Shown: positions 33,299 to 42,686 of the stretch, one piece after another
Position numbering within the stretch: position 1 is the first letter of the stretch
Layout of the letters: each line of letters begins with the position of its first letter
Assembly: GCA_015060445.1 (NCBI GenBank)
Contig: SUYL01000062.1
Coordinates: 1 to 43,039 of the forward strand
Reading direction: 5' to 3'
DNA from: Bacteroidales bacterium
GTDB lineage: Bacteria; Bacteroidota; Bacteroidia; Bacteroidales; UBA932
DNA length: 43,039 bases
The notes under the pieces: generated by a model
The model's database searches: none
Seen by the model: the letters and a program-made list of their open reading frames with translations, nothing else
Told to the model about the DNA's origin: nothing
Position numbers and translations under genes: made by a program

Positions 33299-33994
33299 AT
33301 GAAAAGGTTTGCTTTTTTGCTGGCTATATTTGCAATGGCTGTTACATCACTTTCAGGGCAGGAACTGAGCAGGGCCCCATATTTCTGCAACCAGCCCAAT
33401 ACCGCTTTGGAGTATGTTAGGACTACGGCAGATGGGGATGTAAAGTGGTATCATACCATGAGGATTGGAGAAGTAGTGACCAATGCCGGCTGCACTGACA
33501 TAGATTATACCTCCCATATCCTCAACCACAAGCACAAACCATATTATGGGAAAGAACCGGCACAACTTGCAGCCGTGGTCACCGCAGATGCCGTAGTGCT
33601 CAATGTGGCAGAATCTGTAGCAGCCATATTCAGGACTATCCTTCCGGGCAGTGCAAAAATTGTATCAACAGGAGGAGAGTCATCCCTTCCCTCCAATATG
33701 TCCCCGGGAGATACTCTTCCCGACGTCCTTGCTTCAGTGAAGGCATTTGGCCTTACAATGAAGATAACCGTTACGGAGAGGAAAGTGCTCAGGGAGGAGA
33801 CAATAACCACCCCTGCAGGGAAATTCAACTGCATGGTAATCAGGGAACGCAAGGTGGAGAAGGGTATGGGACGCAACCGTCATACCATAGCCGATACCTG
33901 GTACGCCAAGGGTATAGGTATGGTAAGGCATGACACCTATGACACTGACCTGAAACTCCTTACATCTGAGGTCCTTACCGCCATACGCCGGTAA
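33299..33994 (+). CDS. Exported DUF3108/TapB-like protein, unknown function
   Basis: A 231-residue exported protein: signal peptide about 1-19 (FAFLLAIFAMAVTSLSGQ), then beta-rich sequence. The C-terminal part carries TTPAGKFNCMVIRE and WYAKGIGMVRHDTYD, the features of DUF3108/TapB-like periplasmic beta-barrel or lipocalin-like domains. No catalytic residues were recognised. The start at 33299 puts the signal peptide at the N-terminus; the open frame from 33230 would add 23 residues overlapping the MATE gene. It is probably co-transcribed with the MATE gene. Confidence 0.7.
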   Translation: MKRFAFLLAIFAMAVTSLSGQELSRAPYFCNQPNTALEYVRTTADGDVKWYHTMRIGEVVTNAGCTDIDYTSHILNHKHKPYYGKEPAQLAAVVTADAVVLNVAESVAAIFRTILPGSAKIVSTGGESSLPSNMSPGDTLPDVLASVKAFGLTMKITVTERKVLREETITTPAGKFNCMVIRERKVEKGMGRNRHTIADTWYAKGIGMVRHDTYDTDLKLLTSEVLTAIRR

Positions 33995-34000
33995 CCGGCT

Positions 34001-35635
34001 TTATTTCGCAACAGCCCTCTTGTAGGTGTCGGAGTATCCCGGGAACATTGGTTGCGGAGGCACTTTGTCTGAGTGGCCGTTGTTCTTGAATGAACCGTCG
34101 GGATTCTGGTGCTTGGTGTTGCCGTCTATGAATTTTACAAGGAGGTATTCATCCAGGGATTTCCATTTTTTGAACAGGGCATTTGCCTGTGCAACGGAGA
34201 AGTCTGTGAGGTAGGCCCTCCTGTCTTCTGAGTGGTCCAGTGCAAGGGCTGCAGCATCAGCCTTTGCAACTGCATCCATAATAGCCAGTTCATGTGCATC
34301 TACGTTTTCCCTCACCTCTTTTCCTATATGGTTATAACGGAGGTAGGCAAACTGGGCAATCCTGTTCTGGAGCCAGAACATTGAGGTAGGGGAGTACTCC
34401 AACATGCTTCCGTTCCCAAGTGCATAGTGTTCGGAGATACCGTCCGAACATGCGTAGAAAGGTGAAAGCGGTGATGTCCCTGCATCATCCACTGCAAACC
34501 AGAAGAGTCCTCCTATCTCGTCGGGAAGCCAGTTGCGGCACTGTCCTACAAACCAGAATCCGGTCTGCTGGGTGGCAATTGCCCTCTCGTTGTACCCCTT
34601 CTTGCCGTCTATTTCGTATGAAGAGGGCCTCCAGCGGTAAGGAAGTTCATTCCCTCCTGCGGCAATCCCTTTGGTCATGTCAAACTCTGTACCCTCATAG
34701 TGGTCGCGCATCATGTCTGCAACATCCTTCACCGACAGTTTCTCTTTTGCCTTCACATACAACGGCATCCTGTTGGCAGGGTTGTCTCCACGGGCAAAAT
34801 CTATGTATTTGTCCATGTTTTCTGCACCATGTTTGCGGAAGAAACTCCATACACGGGCTTCACAGGCTCTCATTGCCGAGAAATCAAGAGGACAGAATGT
34901 GTCTGCAAAACTGAAATCGCTCCCGTCACCCTCATACAATCCGCACTGGCGGGCGTGCTCTACAACATCCGGTGCATAAAGGCAATTCTGGGGATCATCC
35001 TTTGGAAATGTGGTTATCCTTGCGCAGTTGGCATGTGCCGATATGTAACCGTCGGGAATACGGATTGCCACCCACACTGCACCTTTGTTGAGGTTTACCC
35101 CATTTTCATATTTTGGTTTGCGGGCAATGATATCCATGAACCACACCTCATTCTTGTCTGCAAAGGAGATTGATTCTCCCGACGAGGCGTAGCCGTATTC
35201 ATCTGTAAGTGATGTGAAAATCTCTATAGCCTCACGTGCAGTTTTTGCCCTCTGAAGGGTTATGTAGATGAGGGAGCCATAATCCAGGATGGCTGTGGTG
35301 TCCATGAACTCAGGACGGCCGCCCCAAGTGGATTCCCCAATGAGTACCTGGTGTTCATTCATGTTCCCTATTACATTATATGTGCGTGCAACTTGCGGAA
35401 TATATCCCAGGAAACGCTCCTTGCCCCACTCCCTTATCTCTATCATCTCTCCTGCCTGGTGCCTGCCGCGTGGCATATACACCAGAGTGCCGTAACGGGT
35501 ATGCGAATCAGCCGCATAACTTACCATAACGGAGCCGTCCTTGCTGGCCCCTTTGGAAATTAGGAGATTTGTGCAGGCGAAAGCCTCTGCTGCAAAAAGG
35601 ATTGCGAGTGTGAGTATGCTTGTAAATTTTTTCAT
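34001..35635 (-). CDS. C69-family dipeptidase (PepD-like), exported
   Basis: A 544-residue Ntn-hydrolase. The signal peptide (MKKFTSILTL to AFA, 20 residues) is followed directly by C21 in CTNLLISKGASKDGS. Signal cleavage would expose this N-terminal Cys as nucleophile, the expected activation route for C69 enzymes. Other C69 landmarks are MVSYAADSHTRYG, GESTWGGRPE and EVWFMDI. It hydrolyses dipeptides in the periplasm. The open frame starts at 35671, but the promoter -7 box at 35664-35657 makes 35635 the better start. Convergent with the MATE/TapB-like pair (6-bp gap). Confidence 0.9.
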   Translation of the reverse strand: MKKFTSILTLAILFAAEAFACTNLLISKGASKDGSVMVSYAADSHTRYGTLVYMPRGRHQAGEMIEIREWGKERFLGYIPQVARTYNVIGNMNEHQVLIGESTWGGRPEFMDTTAILDYGSLIYITLQRAKTAREAIEIFTSLTDEYGYASSGESISFADKNEVWFMDIIARKPKYENGVNLNKGAVWVAIRIPDGYISAHANCARITTFPKDDPQNCLYAPDVVEHARQCGLYEGDGSDFSFADTFCPLDFSAMRACEARVWSFFRKHGAENMDKYIDFARGDNPANRMPLYVKAKEKLSVKDVADMMRDHYEGTEFDMTKGIAAGGNELPYRWRPSSYEIDGKKGYNERAIATQQTGFWFVGQCRNWLPDEIGGLFWFAVDDAGTSPLSPFYACSDGISEHYALGNGSMLEYSPTSMFWLQNRIAQFAYLRYNHIGKEVRENVDAHELAIMDAVAKADAAALALDHSEDRRAYLTDFSVAQANALFKKWKSLDEYLLVKFIDGNTKHQNPDGSFKNNGHSDKVPPQPMFPGYSDTYKRAVAK

Positions 35636-35656
35636 GACAATGGAATTTATTTGTAA

Positions 35657-35664
35657 CAAATATA
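35657..35664 (-). promoter_or_regulatory. -7 box for the C69 dipeptidase
   Basis: TATATTTG on the minus strand, 22 nt before the ATG at 35635. No clear -33 element at 19-21 nt. Confidence 0.4.
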
Positions 35665-35672
35665 GCAACAAG

Positions 35673-35704
35673 TTGCCAAAATAGCAGAATTATCCCTAAT
35701 TTTG
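35673..35704 (+). promoter_or_regulatory. Promoter of the serine hydrolase gene
   Basis: TTG (35673-35675), a 21-nt spacer, then TAATTTTG (35697-35704). The start is near 35711, 20 nt before the ATG. Confidence 0.55.
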
Positions 35705-35730
35705 GAACAGAAACTTAAAAACACAAAAAT

Positions 35731-36903
35731 ATGCGTATCAACAAATTTTTCTTGGCCATTGCGGCCTCAATGATGCTTCTGTGGGCATGTACTCCTGCTC
35801 CGGACGCAAAACAACTTACTGACCAGGCCATTTCACAGGTTATGGAGGAGTTCCAGAATGTGGGAATTTCTGCAGCGGTTGTAAAGGACGGTAAAATAGT
35901 TTACAATGAGTCTTTCGGTTACAAGAATCTTGAGACAAAGGAGCCTCTTGGAAATACGGATGTAATGAGGATTGCCTCAATCTCAAAATCATTTACTGCA
36001 ACATCTCTTCTTCAACTTGTAGACAAAGGTATCATCTCTTTGGATGATGATGTAAGTGACCTTATTGGATTCAGGATAAGGAATCCTCATCACCCTGATG
36101 TTCCAATCACTTTGAGAATGGTCCTCTCACATACTGCAAGTATCAGGGATAAGGAGGATTACTTTACCCTTGACCACCTTAACCCTGCAGTATATGGAGA
36201 CTGCGAGGAGTCTTATTTCAAATACAAACCGGGTGAGGGCTACTGCTATTCAAATATGGGCCTTAACCTTGCAGGAACTATCCTTGAGAAAGTTTCAGGT
36301 GTAAGGTTCGATGACTATGTAAGGGAGAATGTAATCTGGAAACTCGGCCTGTATGGCGGCCACAATATAGATTCATTGGATGCAAGCAAATTTGCATGGA
36401 TCTACTCACGTGAGAACGGAGAGTATGTGAAATCTGAAGGTGCATACAGAAGCAGGGCAGACGAGATGCCTGATTATAAATTCGGTTACTCATCACCTAT
36501 CTTCTCACCTACAGGCGGCGTGAAGATTTCTGCACACGACTTGGCAGTTTATATGATGATGCATATGAACTATGGTGAGTACAACGGCGTACGTGTAATA
36601 TCTGAGGAGAGTGCAAAAGCAATGCAGACCCCTGTATGGATGATAAAGAACGAGGGTGAAGATCAGTACGGCCTTTGTCTTAAGGAGTTTGTGGATTATA
36701 TAGATGATCCTAAATACAATGCTCCAGGCTGTTACCCTGTAGGTCATACTGGTGGTGCATACGGTCTTAACAGCATTATGATCTGGAGCCCTGCAGACGG
36801 TTGGGGTATAGTGGCAATGACCAACGGTTACACTTCAGTTAAAGGAAAGAGTTTCCTTAAGGAACTAACCAATGCAATTTACAATGCACAGATAAAGAAA
36901 TAG
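35731..36903 (+). CDS. Beta-lactamase-fold (class C/PBP-like) serine hydrolase, lipoprotein
   Basis: A 390-residue exported hydrolase with lipobox LLWAC (Cys at 20). The catalytic SxxK is S83-I-S-K86, the YxN motif is Y173-S-N175, and the KTG-equivalent is HTGGAYG near 340. This family includes esterases, D-aminopeptidases and penicillin-binding-like enzymes as well as beta-lactamases. The HTG form is common in the esterase/peptidase members, so resistance should not be assumed. Divergent from the C69 dipeptidase, suggesting peptide or cell-wall fragment processing. Confidence 0.88.
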   Translation: MRINKFFLAIAASMMLLWACTPAPDAKQLTDQAISQVMEEFQNVGISAAVVKDGKIVYNESFGYKNLETKEPLGNTDVMRIASISKSFTATSLLQLVDKGIISLDDDVSDLIGFRIRNPHHPDVPITLRMVLSHTASIRDKEDYFTLDHLNPAVYGDCEESYFKYKPGEGYCYSNMGLNLAGTILEKVSGVRFDDYVRENVIWKLGLYGGHNIDSLDASKFAWIYSRENGEYVKSEGAYRSRADEMPDYKFGYSSPIFSPTGGVKISAHDLAVYMMMHMNYGEYNGVRVISEESAKAMQTPVWMIKNEGEDQYGLCLKEFVDYIDDPKYNAPGCYPVGHTGGAYGLNSIMIWSPADGWGIVAMTNGYTSVKGKSFLKELTNAIYNAQIKK

Positions 36904-36929
36904 CCTGTTGCGGTTTGTAACAAAAGAAG

Positions 36930-36960
36930 AGAGAGGGTGCCCCAAAGGGTTACCCTCTCT
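36930..36960. terminator. Terminator between serine hydrolase and purF
   Basis: AGAGAGGGT (36930-36938) pairs with ACCCTCTCT (36952-36960), with inner CCC/GGG pairing. Lies between convergent genes. Confidence 0.65.
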
Positions 36961-37024
36961 TCATTTATCCTTGTATCATATTATTTTATTTCTGCTTTAT
37001 GATGCATTCCGCGAATGTTTGCGG

Positions 37025-38446
37025 TTATTCCATATAACTGCTGTTGTCCCAGCAGTGGGTGCAGAGTTTGCATTTTGGCAATCCTATGGCTTCTACAAGG
37101 TCATCCAGCCTCTGGAATTTAAGGCTTGTCAGTTGCAGGTGCTTGCGCATGGTGTCAACCATCTCTGCGTGCTTTTTGCTATCGGGATTAACATACTCCT
37201 GAAGTACCTCTTCCGGAATGTTCTCGGTACCCTCAAGGTCTCTGATGATCCTTCTTGCATACAGGTCAAATGAACTGCGGGATGTTGAGAAATTGAGGAA
37301 AGGACATGGGAATACAAGTGGTGGACATGCTATCCTCATATGTATCTCCTTAACTCCCGAATCCAGAAGTTTCACTACATTATCCTTTAATTGTGTACCC
37401 CTTACTATACTGTCATCCATAAAGACAATTCTCTGGTCTCTGGTGAACTGCTCGTTTGGAAGGAGTTTCATCTTTGCCACAAGGTCCCTCATTTTCTGGT
37501 TCTGCGGCATGAAACTGCGTGGCCAGGTTGGGGTGTATTTTACAAAAGGCCTCTTGTATGGAATCCCCTTTTCGTTGGAATAACCTACTGCGTGCCCTAC
37601 GCCTGAATCCGGGATGCCTGCAGCAAAGTCTGCCTCAACATCTTTGTCTCTGCGGGCCATGGCCGCACCGCTGCGGTATCTGGAGTCCTCTACATTTATA
37701 CCTTCGTAGTTGGCACTTGGATAACCGTAGTAAACCCACAGGAACGAACACATCTGCATCCTCTCCTGAGGAGGAGTCACTACCCTTATTCCATCTGCGG
37801 TTATCTGCACAATCTCTCCAGGGCCAAGATCCCTTACATGTGAATAGCCAAGGTTGTCGAAACTCGAACTTTCACTTGCACACACATAGCCTTTGTCGTT
37901 TTTGCCTATTACTATAGGTGTGCGTCCAAACTTGTCTCTTGCAGCATATATTGCATGGTCTGTGAGTACGAGCATTGAACATGAGCCTTTTATCTTCTTC
38001 TGTACCAGTTCTATTCCCTCTTTCAGGGTATTGCCCAATCCTATGAGTATGGCAACCAGTTCAGTTGCATTTATGGTTGAGTCTGACAGTTCTGCAAAGT
38101 GGTGTCTTTCCTTCAGAAGTTCCTGGGTCAGTTCCTCTATGTTGTCTATCCTGGCAACAGTTACAACCGCATATCTCCCAAGATGTGATGTTATTGTTAT
38201 AGGTTGGGATTCGCTGTCGGATATTACTCCAATACCCATATTGGATTCACCGAACTTAGGGAGCTCATCCTCAAATTTGTTCCTGAAGTATCCATTCTCC
38301 AGAGAGTGGATTGAACGGACAAATTTCTTGCCGGTATAGAATGCCATTCCGGCACGTTTGGTTCCAAGATGTGAGTGGTAGTCAGTTCCGTAGAAAACTT
38401 CATTTACACATTCGTTGCGGGACACGCAGCCAAAAAATCCAGACAT
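37025..38446 (-). CDS. purF: Amidophosphoribosyltransferase (PurF), Ser replacing the catalytic N-terminal Cys
   Basis: A 473-residue enzyme of purine synthesis making 5-phosphoribosylamine from PRPP. The N-terminal Ntn-glutaminase domain begins Met-Ser-Gly-Phe-Phe-Gly where PurF normally has Cys-Gly-x-x-Gly, so the nucleophile Cys is Ser (C7 is not in the right place). The phosphoribosyltransferase domain is intact, with PRPP motif FMDDSIVRGTQ. Cysteines CPPLVFPC and C-terminal KCKLCTHC resemble the iron-sulfur ligands of Bacillus-type PurF. Bacteroides relatives, from memory, also lack Cys2. It may use ammonia, or a second PurF may supply glutaminase activity. Confidence 0.88.
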   Translation of the reverse strand: MSGFFGCVSRNECVNEVFYGTDYHSHLGTKRAGMAFYTGKKFVRSIHSLENGYFRNKFEDELPKFGESNMGIGVISDSESQPITITSHLGRYAVVTVARIDNIEELTQELLKERHHFAELSDSTINATELVAILIGLGNTLKEGIELVQKKIKGSCSMLVLTDHAIYAARDKFGRTPIVIGKNDKGYVCASESSSFDNLGYSHVRDLGPGEIVQITADGIRVVTPPQERMQMCSFLWVYYGYPSANYEGINVEDSRYRSGAAMARRDKDVEADFAAGIPDSGVGHAVGYSNEKGIPYKRPFVKYTPTWPRSFMPQNQKMRDLVAKMKLLPNEQFTRDQRIVFMDDSIVRGTQLKDNVVKLLDSGVKEIHMRIACPPLVFPCPFLNFSTSRSSFDLYARRIIRDLEGTENIPEEVLQEYVNPDSKKHAEMVDTMRKHLQLTSLKFQRLDDLVEAIGLPKCKLCTHCWDNSSYME

Positions 38447-38475
38447 AAAGCGTTTGTTTTAGTTAAATGCAGATG

Positions 38476-38483
38476 CAAATATA
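38476..38483 (-). promoter_or_regulatory. -7 box for purF
   Basis: TATATTTG on the minus strand (38483-38476), 30 nt before the ATG at 38446. No convincing -33 element. Confidence 0.4.
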
Positions 38484-38609
38484 TAAAAAAGGTATCTTTT
38501 TCCCTGCAGAAATTTCCCAAAAACCTTACCGCAACTGCATAATATGGGGGCCAAGTTGGTGTTCTGCAACATATGTGGTTTGAAAAGAGAGAGTTAAAAA
38601 TCAAATTTT

Positions 38610-38640
38610 TTTGCCAATTTGATAATTAGTTGTATATTTG
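38610..38640 (+). promoter_or_regulatory. Promoter of the ribosomal protein operon
   Basis: TTTG (38610-38613), a 19-nt spacer and TATATTTG (38633-38640): the best consensus match in the window, as expected for a highly expressed operon. Confidence 0.75.
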
Positions 38641-38642
38641 CA

Positions 38643-38707
38643 GCCCCGCAAAGTATGCGAGGAGTTGTAACCAGTTGAATCTCAGCGCTGAGAAGCGGCC
38701 TTGGGGC
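38643..38707 (+). promoter_or_regulatory. Structured leader RNA upstream of rplC
   Basis: Within the roughly 120-nt leader, GCCCC (38643-38647) can pair with GGGGC (38703-38707), enclosing a perfect 14-bp palindrome TCTCAGCGCTGAGA (38680-38693). L4, encoded second in the operon, represses its own operon through such leaders in E. coli, so autoregulation is a reasonable inference. No coding sequence was found in 38447-38767. Confidence 0.5.
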
Positions 38708-38767
38708 AAAACTGAAAAAATCGCTGGCAATGCAACTTTTGTTAAACTAAACAACTGATTAAAACCA

Positions 38768-39397
38768 ATGTCTGGATTAATTGGAAAAAAAATCGGAATG
38801 ACTTCCGTTTTCGATGCAGAGGGTAGAAATATCCCTTGCACCGTTATTGAGGCTGGTCCGTGTGTTGTTACGCAGATTCGTACAGAAGAAACAGATGGTT
38901 ATGCCGCTGTACAGCTTGCCTATGACGAGAAAAAAGAAAAACACACCAGCGCCCCACTTATGGGTCACTTTAAAAAGGCAAATACCACTCCTAAACGCAA
39001 ACTTGTTGAGTTCGCAAACGATTTCGGCAAAGAGTTGCAACTAGGTGATACCATTACCGTGGCAGACCTTTTCGTTGACGGAGAGGATTCATGGGTAGAT
39101 GTAACAGGTATCTCTAAGGGTAAAGGATTCCAGGGTGTTGTTAAACGTCACGGCTTTGCCGGTGTAGGCGGACAGACCCATGGTCAGCACAACAGGCTTC
39201 GTGCTCCAGGTTCTCTTGGTGCATCTTCTTGGCCTTCAAGAGTATTCAAAGGCATGAGAATGGCAGGCCGCACAGGTGGTGACAGAGTTAAAATCTTGAA
39301 CCTTAAAGTTATCAAAGTAATTCCTGAGAACAACCTTCTATTGGTTAAAGGTTCTATTCCAGGTGCTAAAGGTTCTTATGTAATTGTGGAGGAGTAA
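38768..39397 (+). CDS. rplC: 50S ribosomal protein L3
   Basis: A 209-residue 23S rRNA-binding protein that starts assembly of the large subunit and reaches the peptidyl-transferase centre. The N-terminus [18 protein letters not shown] and the central [15 protein letters not shown]...THGQHN block are diagnostic. Normally S10 (rpsJ) precedes L3; here L3 is the first gene after the promoter. It overlaps rplD by one base (TAATG). Confidence 0.98.
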   Translation: MSGLIGKKIGMTSVFDAEGRNIPCTVIEAGPCVVTQIRTEETDGYAAVQLAYDEKKEKHTSAPLMGHFKKANTTPKRKLVEFANDFGKELQLGDTITVADLFVDGEDSWVDVTGISKGKGFQGVVKRHGFAGVGGQTHGQHNRLRAPGSLGASSWPSRVFKGMRMAGRTGGDRVKILNLKVIKVIPENNLLLVKGSIPGAKGSYVIVEE

Positions 39398-40032
39398 TGT
39401 CTATGGAATTAGCAGTATTGAAAATCGACGGAACAGAGTCAGGCAAAAAAGTGACTTTGAACGAGGCAGTATTTGGCTTGGAGCCAAATGATCATGCAAT
39501 TTACCTGGACGTTAAGCAATACCTTGCAAACCAGCGTCAGGGTACTCACAAGAGTAAAGAAAGGTGGGAAGTTGCCTACAGTACCAAAAAGATCGTAAGA
39601 CAGAAAGGTTCTGGTGGTGCACGTCATGGAAGTATCAAATCCAACACTTTCGTAGGTGGTGGCAGAGTATTCGGTCCACAGCCAAGAGATTATGGTTTTA
39701 AACTAAATAAGAAGCTTAAACAGCTTGCACGTTTCTCTGCTTTGTCATACAAGGCTAAAGATAACGTAATTACAGTTGTAGAGCCATTTGCTATGGAGGC
39801 ACCTAAAACTAAAGAGTTCATCAGCATCCTTAACAACATTAAGGCAAACAGCAGAAGAGTTCTTTTTGTGCTTCCTGAGAATTCAAATAATATTTACTTG
39901 TCGTCACGTAACTTGGAGAACGTTAAAGTTATCAATGTGAACGAGATCAACACTTATGACATCATGAATGCATACAGCGTTGTATTTGTTGACGGAACTC
40001 AGGACGCTCTTTACACTGAGTATGGACGCTAA
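39397..40032 (+). CDS. rplD: 50S ribosomal protein L4
   Basis: A 211-residue early-assembly 23S rRNA-binding protein lining the exit tunnel. The conserved loop [22 protein letters not shown] is the tunnel extension where macrolide-resistance changes occur in other bacteria. Start overlaps the rplC stop; ATG at 39403 is an alternative. In E. coli L4 also represses its operon through the leader. Confidence 0.97.
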   Translation: MSMELAVLKIDGTESGKKVTLNEAVFGLEPNDHAIYLDVKQYLANQRQGTHKSKERWEVAYSTKKIVRQKGSGGARHGSIKSNTFVGGGRVFGPQPRDYGFKLNKKLKQLARFSALSYKAKDNVITVVEPFAMEAPKTKEFISILNNIKANSRRVLFVLPENSNNIYLSSRNLENVKVINVNEINTYDIMNAYSVVFVDGTQDALYTEYGR

Positions 40033-40046
40033 AAAACCGGGAAACG

Positions 40047-40337
40047 ATGGGAATTTTAATTAAGCCTTTAGTAACAGAGAAGATGACGATTCAGGGCGAA
40101 AAATTGAATCGTTACGGTTTTGTAGTTGATCGTTCAGCTAACAAACTTGAGATTAAAGCTGCGATTGAGCAATTGTATGGTGTTAACGTTAAAGATGTGA
40201 ATACCGTTAACTACCACGGAAAGAAAAAGAGCCGCTACACTAAAGCGGGTTTATTGACAGGCCGCGCAAACCACTTCAAGAAAGCGTATGTGACTTTGGC
40301 CGGTGAAGATAAGATTGATTTCTACAGCAACATTTAA
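40047..40337 (+). CDS. rplW: 50S ribosomal protein L23
   Basis: A 96-residue protein at the polypeptide exit, docking site for trigger factor and SRP. Typical opening ILIKPLVTEKMT and the YGVNVKDVNTVNYHGKKKSRY loop. Lies 14 bp after rplD and 3 bp before rplB. Confidence 0.97.
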   Translation: MGILIKPLVTEKMTIQGEKLNRYGFVVDRSANKLEIKAAIEQLYGVNVKDVNTVNYHGKKKSRYTKAGLLTGRANHFKKAYVTLAGEDKIDFYSNI

Positions 40338-40340
40338 GAG

Positions 40341-41165
40341 ATGGCAGTACGTAAATTTAAACCGGTTACTCCCGGTCAAAGAAATAAAGTAATCAGCGCA
40401 TTTGACGAGATTACATGTTCAGTACCTGAGAAGTCGTTGTTGGCTCCACTTAAAAGGACTGGTGGCCGTAACAACTCAGGTAAAATGACTATGCGCTATA
40501 TTGGTGGCGGTCACAAGAAAATGTACCGTATCATTGATTTCCTAAGAAACAAGGATAATTATACCGCTACAGTTAAAACTATTGAGTATGATCCAAACCG
40601 CAGTGCAAGAATTGCATTGGTGGTTTACGCAGATGGCGAGAAACGCTACATCATTGCTCCTAAGGGCATTCAGGTAGGTCAGGTTATTGCTTCAGGTGCA
40701 GGTGTTGCTCCTGAGATCGGTAACACTCTATTCTTGTCAGAGATTCCGTTAGGAACATTTGTCCACAACATTGAGTTGGTTCCTGGTCAGGGTGCTGCAA
40801 TGGCACGTTCTGCAGGTTGCTACGCTCAGCTTACTGCCCGCGAGGGTAACCACGCTATTCTAAGATTGCCTTCAGGCGAGACAAGAATGGTATTGGTATC
40901 TTGCCGTGCAACAGTAGGTGTTGTGTCAAATGCAGACCACAACTTGGAGTCACATGGTAAAGCTGGCCGTAAACGTTGGTTGGGCCGCAGACCTCGCGTT
41001 AGAGGTGTTGTAATGAACCCGGTTGATCACCCTATGGGTGGTGGTGAAGGCCGTGCTTCAGGAGGACATCCACGTTCAAGAAAAGGCTTGCCAGCTAAGG
41101 GTTACAAGACTAGAAACCCTAAGAAGACTACCAAGAAGTTTATCATTGAAGGTAGAAAGAAATAA
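40341..41165 (+). CDS. rplB: 50S ribosomal protein L2
   Basis: A 274-residue 23S rRNA-binding protein required for subunit joining and peptidyl transfer. Landmarks are [20 protein letters not shown], the SH3-like barrel and the C-terminal [20 protein letters not shown] loop with the conserved His. Length is standard. Confidence 0.98.
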   Translation: MAVRKFKPVTPGQRNKVISAFDEITCSVPEKSLLAPLKRTGGRNNSGKMTMRYIGGGHKKMYRIIDFLRNKDNYTATVKTIEYDPNRSARIALVVYADGEKRYIIAPKGIQVGQVIASGAGVAPEIGNTLFLSEIPLGTFVHNIELVPGQGAAMARSAGCYAQLTAREGNHAILRLPSGETRMVLVSCRATVGVVSNADHNLESHGKAGRKRWLGRRPRVRGVVMNPVDHPMGGGEGRASGGHPRSRKGLPAKGYKTRNPKKTTKKFIIEGRKK

Positions 41166-41188
41166 CGGATTAAACTGAATAGAGCATT

Positions 41189-41455
41189 ATGAGTCGTTCA
41201 ATTAAAAAAGGTCCTTATATTGAGGCTAGCCTAGAGAAAAAAGTTCTTGCCATGAATGAGTCAGGCAAGAAAGATGTAGTGAAAACCTGGTCAAGAGCCA
41301 GTATGATTTCGCCAGATTTTGTTGGTCATACTATAGCCGTTCATAACGGAAACAAGTTTATTCCGGTGTATGTTACTGAGAATATGGTAGGTCACAAGTT
41401 CGGAGAGTTTGCTCCGACAAGAACCTTCAAAGGTCACTCTGGTAATCGTAAATAG
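41189..41455 (+). CDS. rpsS: 30S ribosomal protein S19
   Basis: An 88-residue protein of the 30S head. [18 protein letters not shown] and [19 protein letters not shown] are diagnostic. Follows rplB by 23 bp. Confidence 0.98.
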   Translation: MSRSIKKGPYIEASLEKKVLAMNESGKKDVVKTWSRASMISPDFVGHTIAVHNGNKFIPVYVTENMVGHKFGEFAPTRTFKGHSGNRK

Positions 41456-41481
41456 TATAATGAAACACAGATTACAGTAAA

Positions 41482-41901
41482 ATGGGAGCTCGTAAAAAAT
41501 TAATGGCCGAAAGGCAGAAAGAGATAAAAAAACACACAGCTATAGCAAAGCTGAATGATGTTCCTACCTCTCCCCGTAAGATGCGCCTGGTTGCGGATAT
41601 TATCAGAGGTGTTGAGGTTAATCGTGCTTTGGATATCCTTAAATATTCAAAGAAAGAGGCTTCAGTTCGTCTAGAGACTCTTCTACGTTCTGCAATTGCA
41701 AACTGGGAGGCTAAGAACGAGGCAGATAAAAAAGAGTTGGAAAACGGTAACGTAATTGTTTCTACCATCATGGTAGGTCAGGGCCGTTCTCTTAAGAGAA
41801 TCAGAACTGCACCTCAGGGTAGAGCAGCCAGAATCAGAAAACGTTCTAACCACGTTACTATCATTTTGGATAAAAAAGCCGTTAAATCAGAGGAGAAATA
41901 A
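41482..41901 (+). CDS. rplV: 50S ribosomal protein L22
   Basis: A 139-residue protein binding all six 23S domains and lining the exit tunnel. Core begins [43 protein letters not shown] is the tunnel hairpin. A lysine-rich N-terminal extension of about 18 residues is seen in other Bacteroidetes as well. Confidence 0.97.
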   Translation: MGARKKLMAERQKEIKKHTAIAKLNDVPTSPRKMRLVADIIRGVEVNRALDILKYSKKEASVRLETLLRSAIANWEAKNEADKKELENGNVIVSTIMVGQGRSLKRIRTAPQGRAARIRKRSNHVTIILDKKAVKSEEK

Positions 41902-41903
41902 TC

Positions 41904-42665
41904 ATGGGACAGAAAACTAATCCAATAAGCAATAGACTTGGTGTTATCCGTGGCTGGGACTCTAACTGGTACGGCGGAAAAGATTACGCTGCAAAGATTC
42001 TTGAGGATACTAAAATCCGTGAGTATCTTAACGCACGTCTTGCTAAAGCAAGTCTTTCAAAAATCGTTATTGAGAGAACACTTAAACTAATCACTGTTAC
42101 TATCCACACTGCAAGACCTGGTGTTATCATCGGTAAAGGCGGTCAGGAGGTTGACAAACTTAAAGAGGAGTTGAAGAAGATTTCTAACAAAGAGGTTCAG
42201 ATCAACATCTTTGAGGTTAAACGTCCTGAGGTTGATGCAAATATCATTGCAAACAACATCGCAAGACAGGTTGAGGGTAGAGTTTCTTACCGTAGAGCAA
42301 TCAAGATGGCTATTGCAACTACCATGAGAATGGGTGCTGAGGGTATCAAAGTACTTATCAGCGGTCGTTTGGGTGGTGCTGAGATGGCACGTTCAGAGCT
42401 TTACAAAGAGGGTAGAACTCCACTTCACACTTTCCGCGCAGATATAGATTATGCTTTGGCTGAGGCTCACACTAAAGTTGGTGTTCTTGGTATCAAAGTA
42501 TGGGTTTGCAACGGTGAGGTTTACGGTAAGAGAGATCTTACTCCTAATGCAGGTGTTAACGCTAATGCAGGTGCTCAGGGCAACCAGGGCAACAGAGGCG
42601 GTAACAGAGGCAGAAGGGACAACCGCAAAGGTGGAAAACCACGTGCTAAAAAAACTCAGGAGTAA
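41904..42665 (+). CDS. rpsC: 30S ribosomal protein S3
   Basis: A 253-residue protein at the mRNA entry with helicase activity. The KH domain motif [15 protein letters not shown] is present, and the C-terminal domain ends [10 protein letters not shown] Gly/Asn/Arg-rich tail (about 215-253) is added. It is the last gene of the operon here: a strong terminator starts 22 bp downstream, whereas rplP normally follows. Confidence 0.98.
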   Translation: MGQKTNPISNRLGVIRGWDSNWYGGKDYAAKILEDTKIREYLNARLAKASLSKIVIERTLKLITVTIHTARPGVIIGKGGQEVDKLKEELKKISNKEVQINIFEVKRPEVDANIIANNIARQVEGRVSYRRAIKMAIATTMRMGAEGIKVLISGRLGGAEMARSELYKEGRTPLHTFRADIDYALAEAHTKVGVLGIKVWVCNGEVYGKRDLTPNAGVNANAGAQGNQGNRGGNRGRRDNRKGGKPRAKKTQE

Positions 42666-42686
42666 TTTGAATTACACCATATAAAA

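Noticed and set aside
34001-35671. C69 dipeptidase start at 35671
   Set aside because: This start would lie upstream of the likely transcription start and place 12 extra residues before a normal signal peptide; 35635 is preferred.
35731-36903. Antibiotic-resistance beta-lactamase
   Set aside because: SxxK and YxN are shared with esterases and peptidases; the third motif is HTG rather than KTG and nothing indicates beta-lactam hydrolysis.
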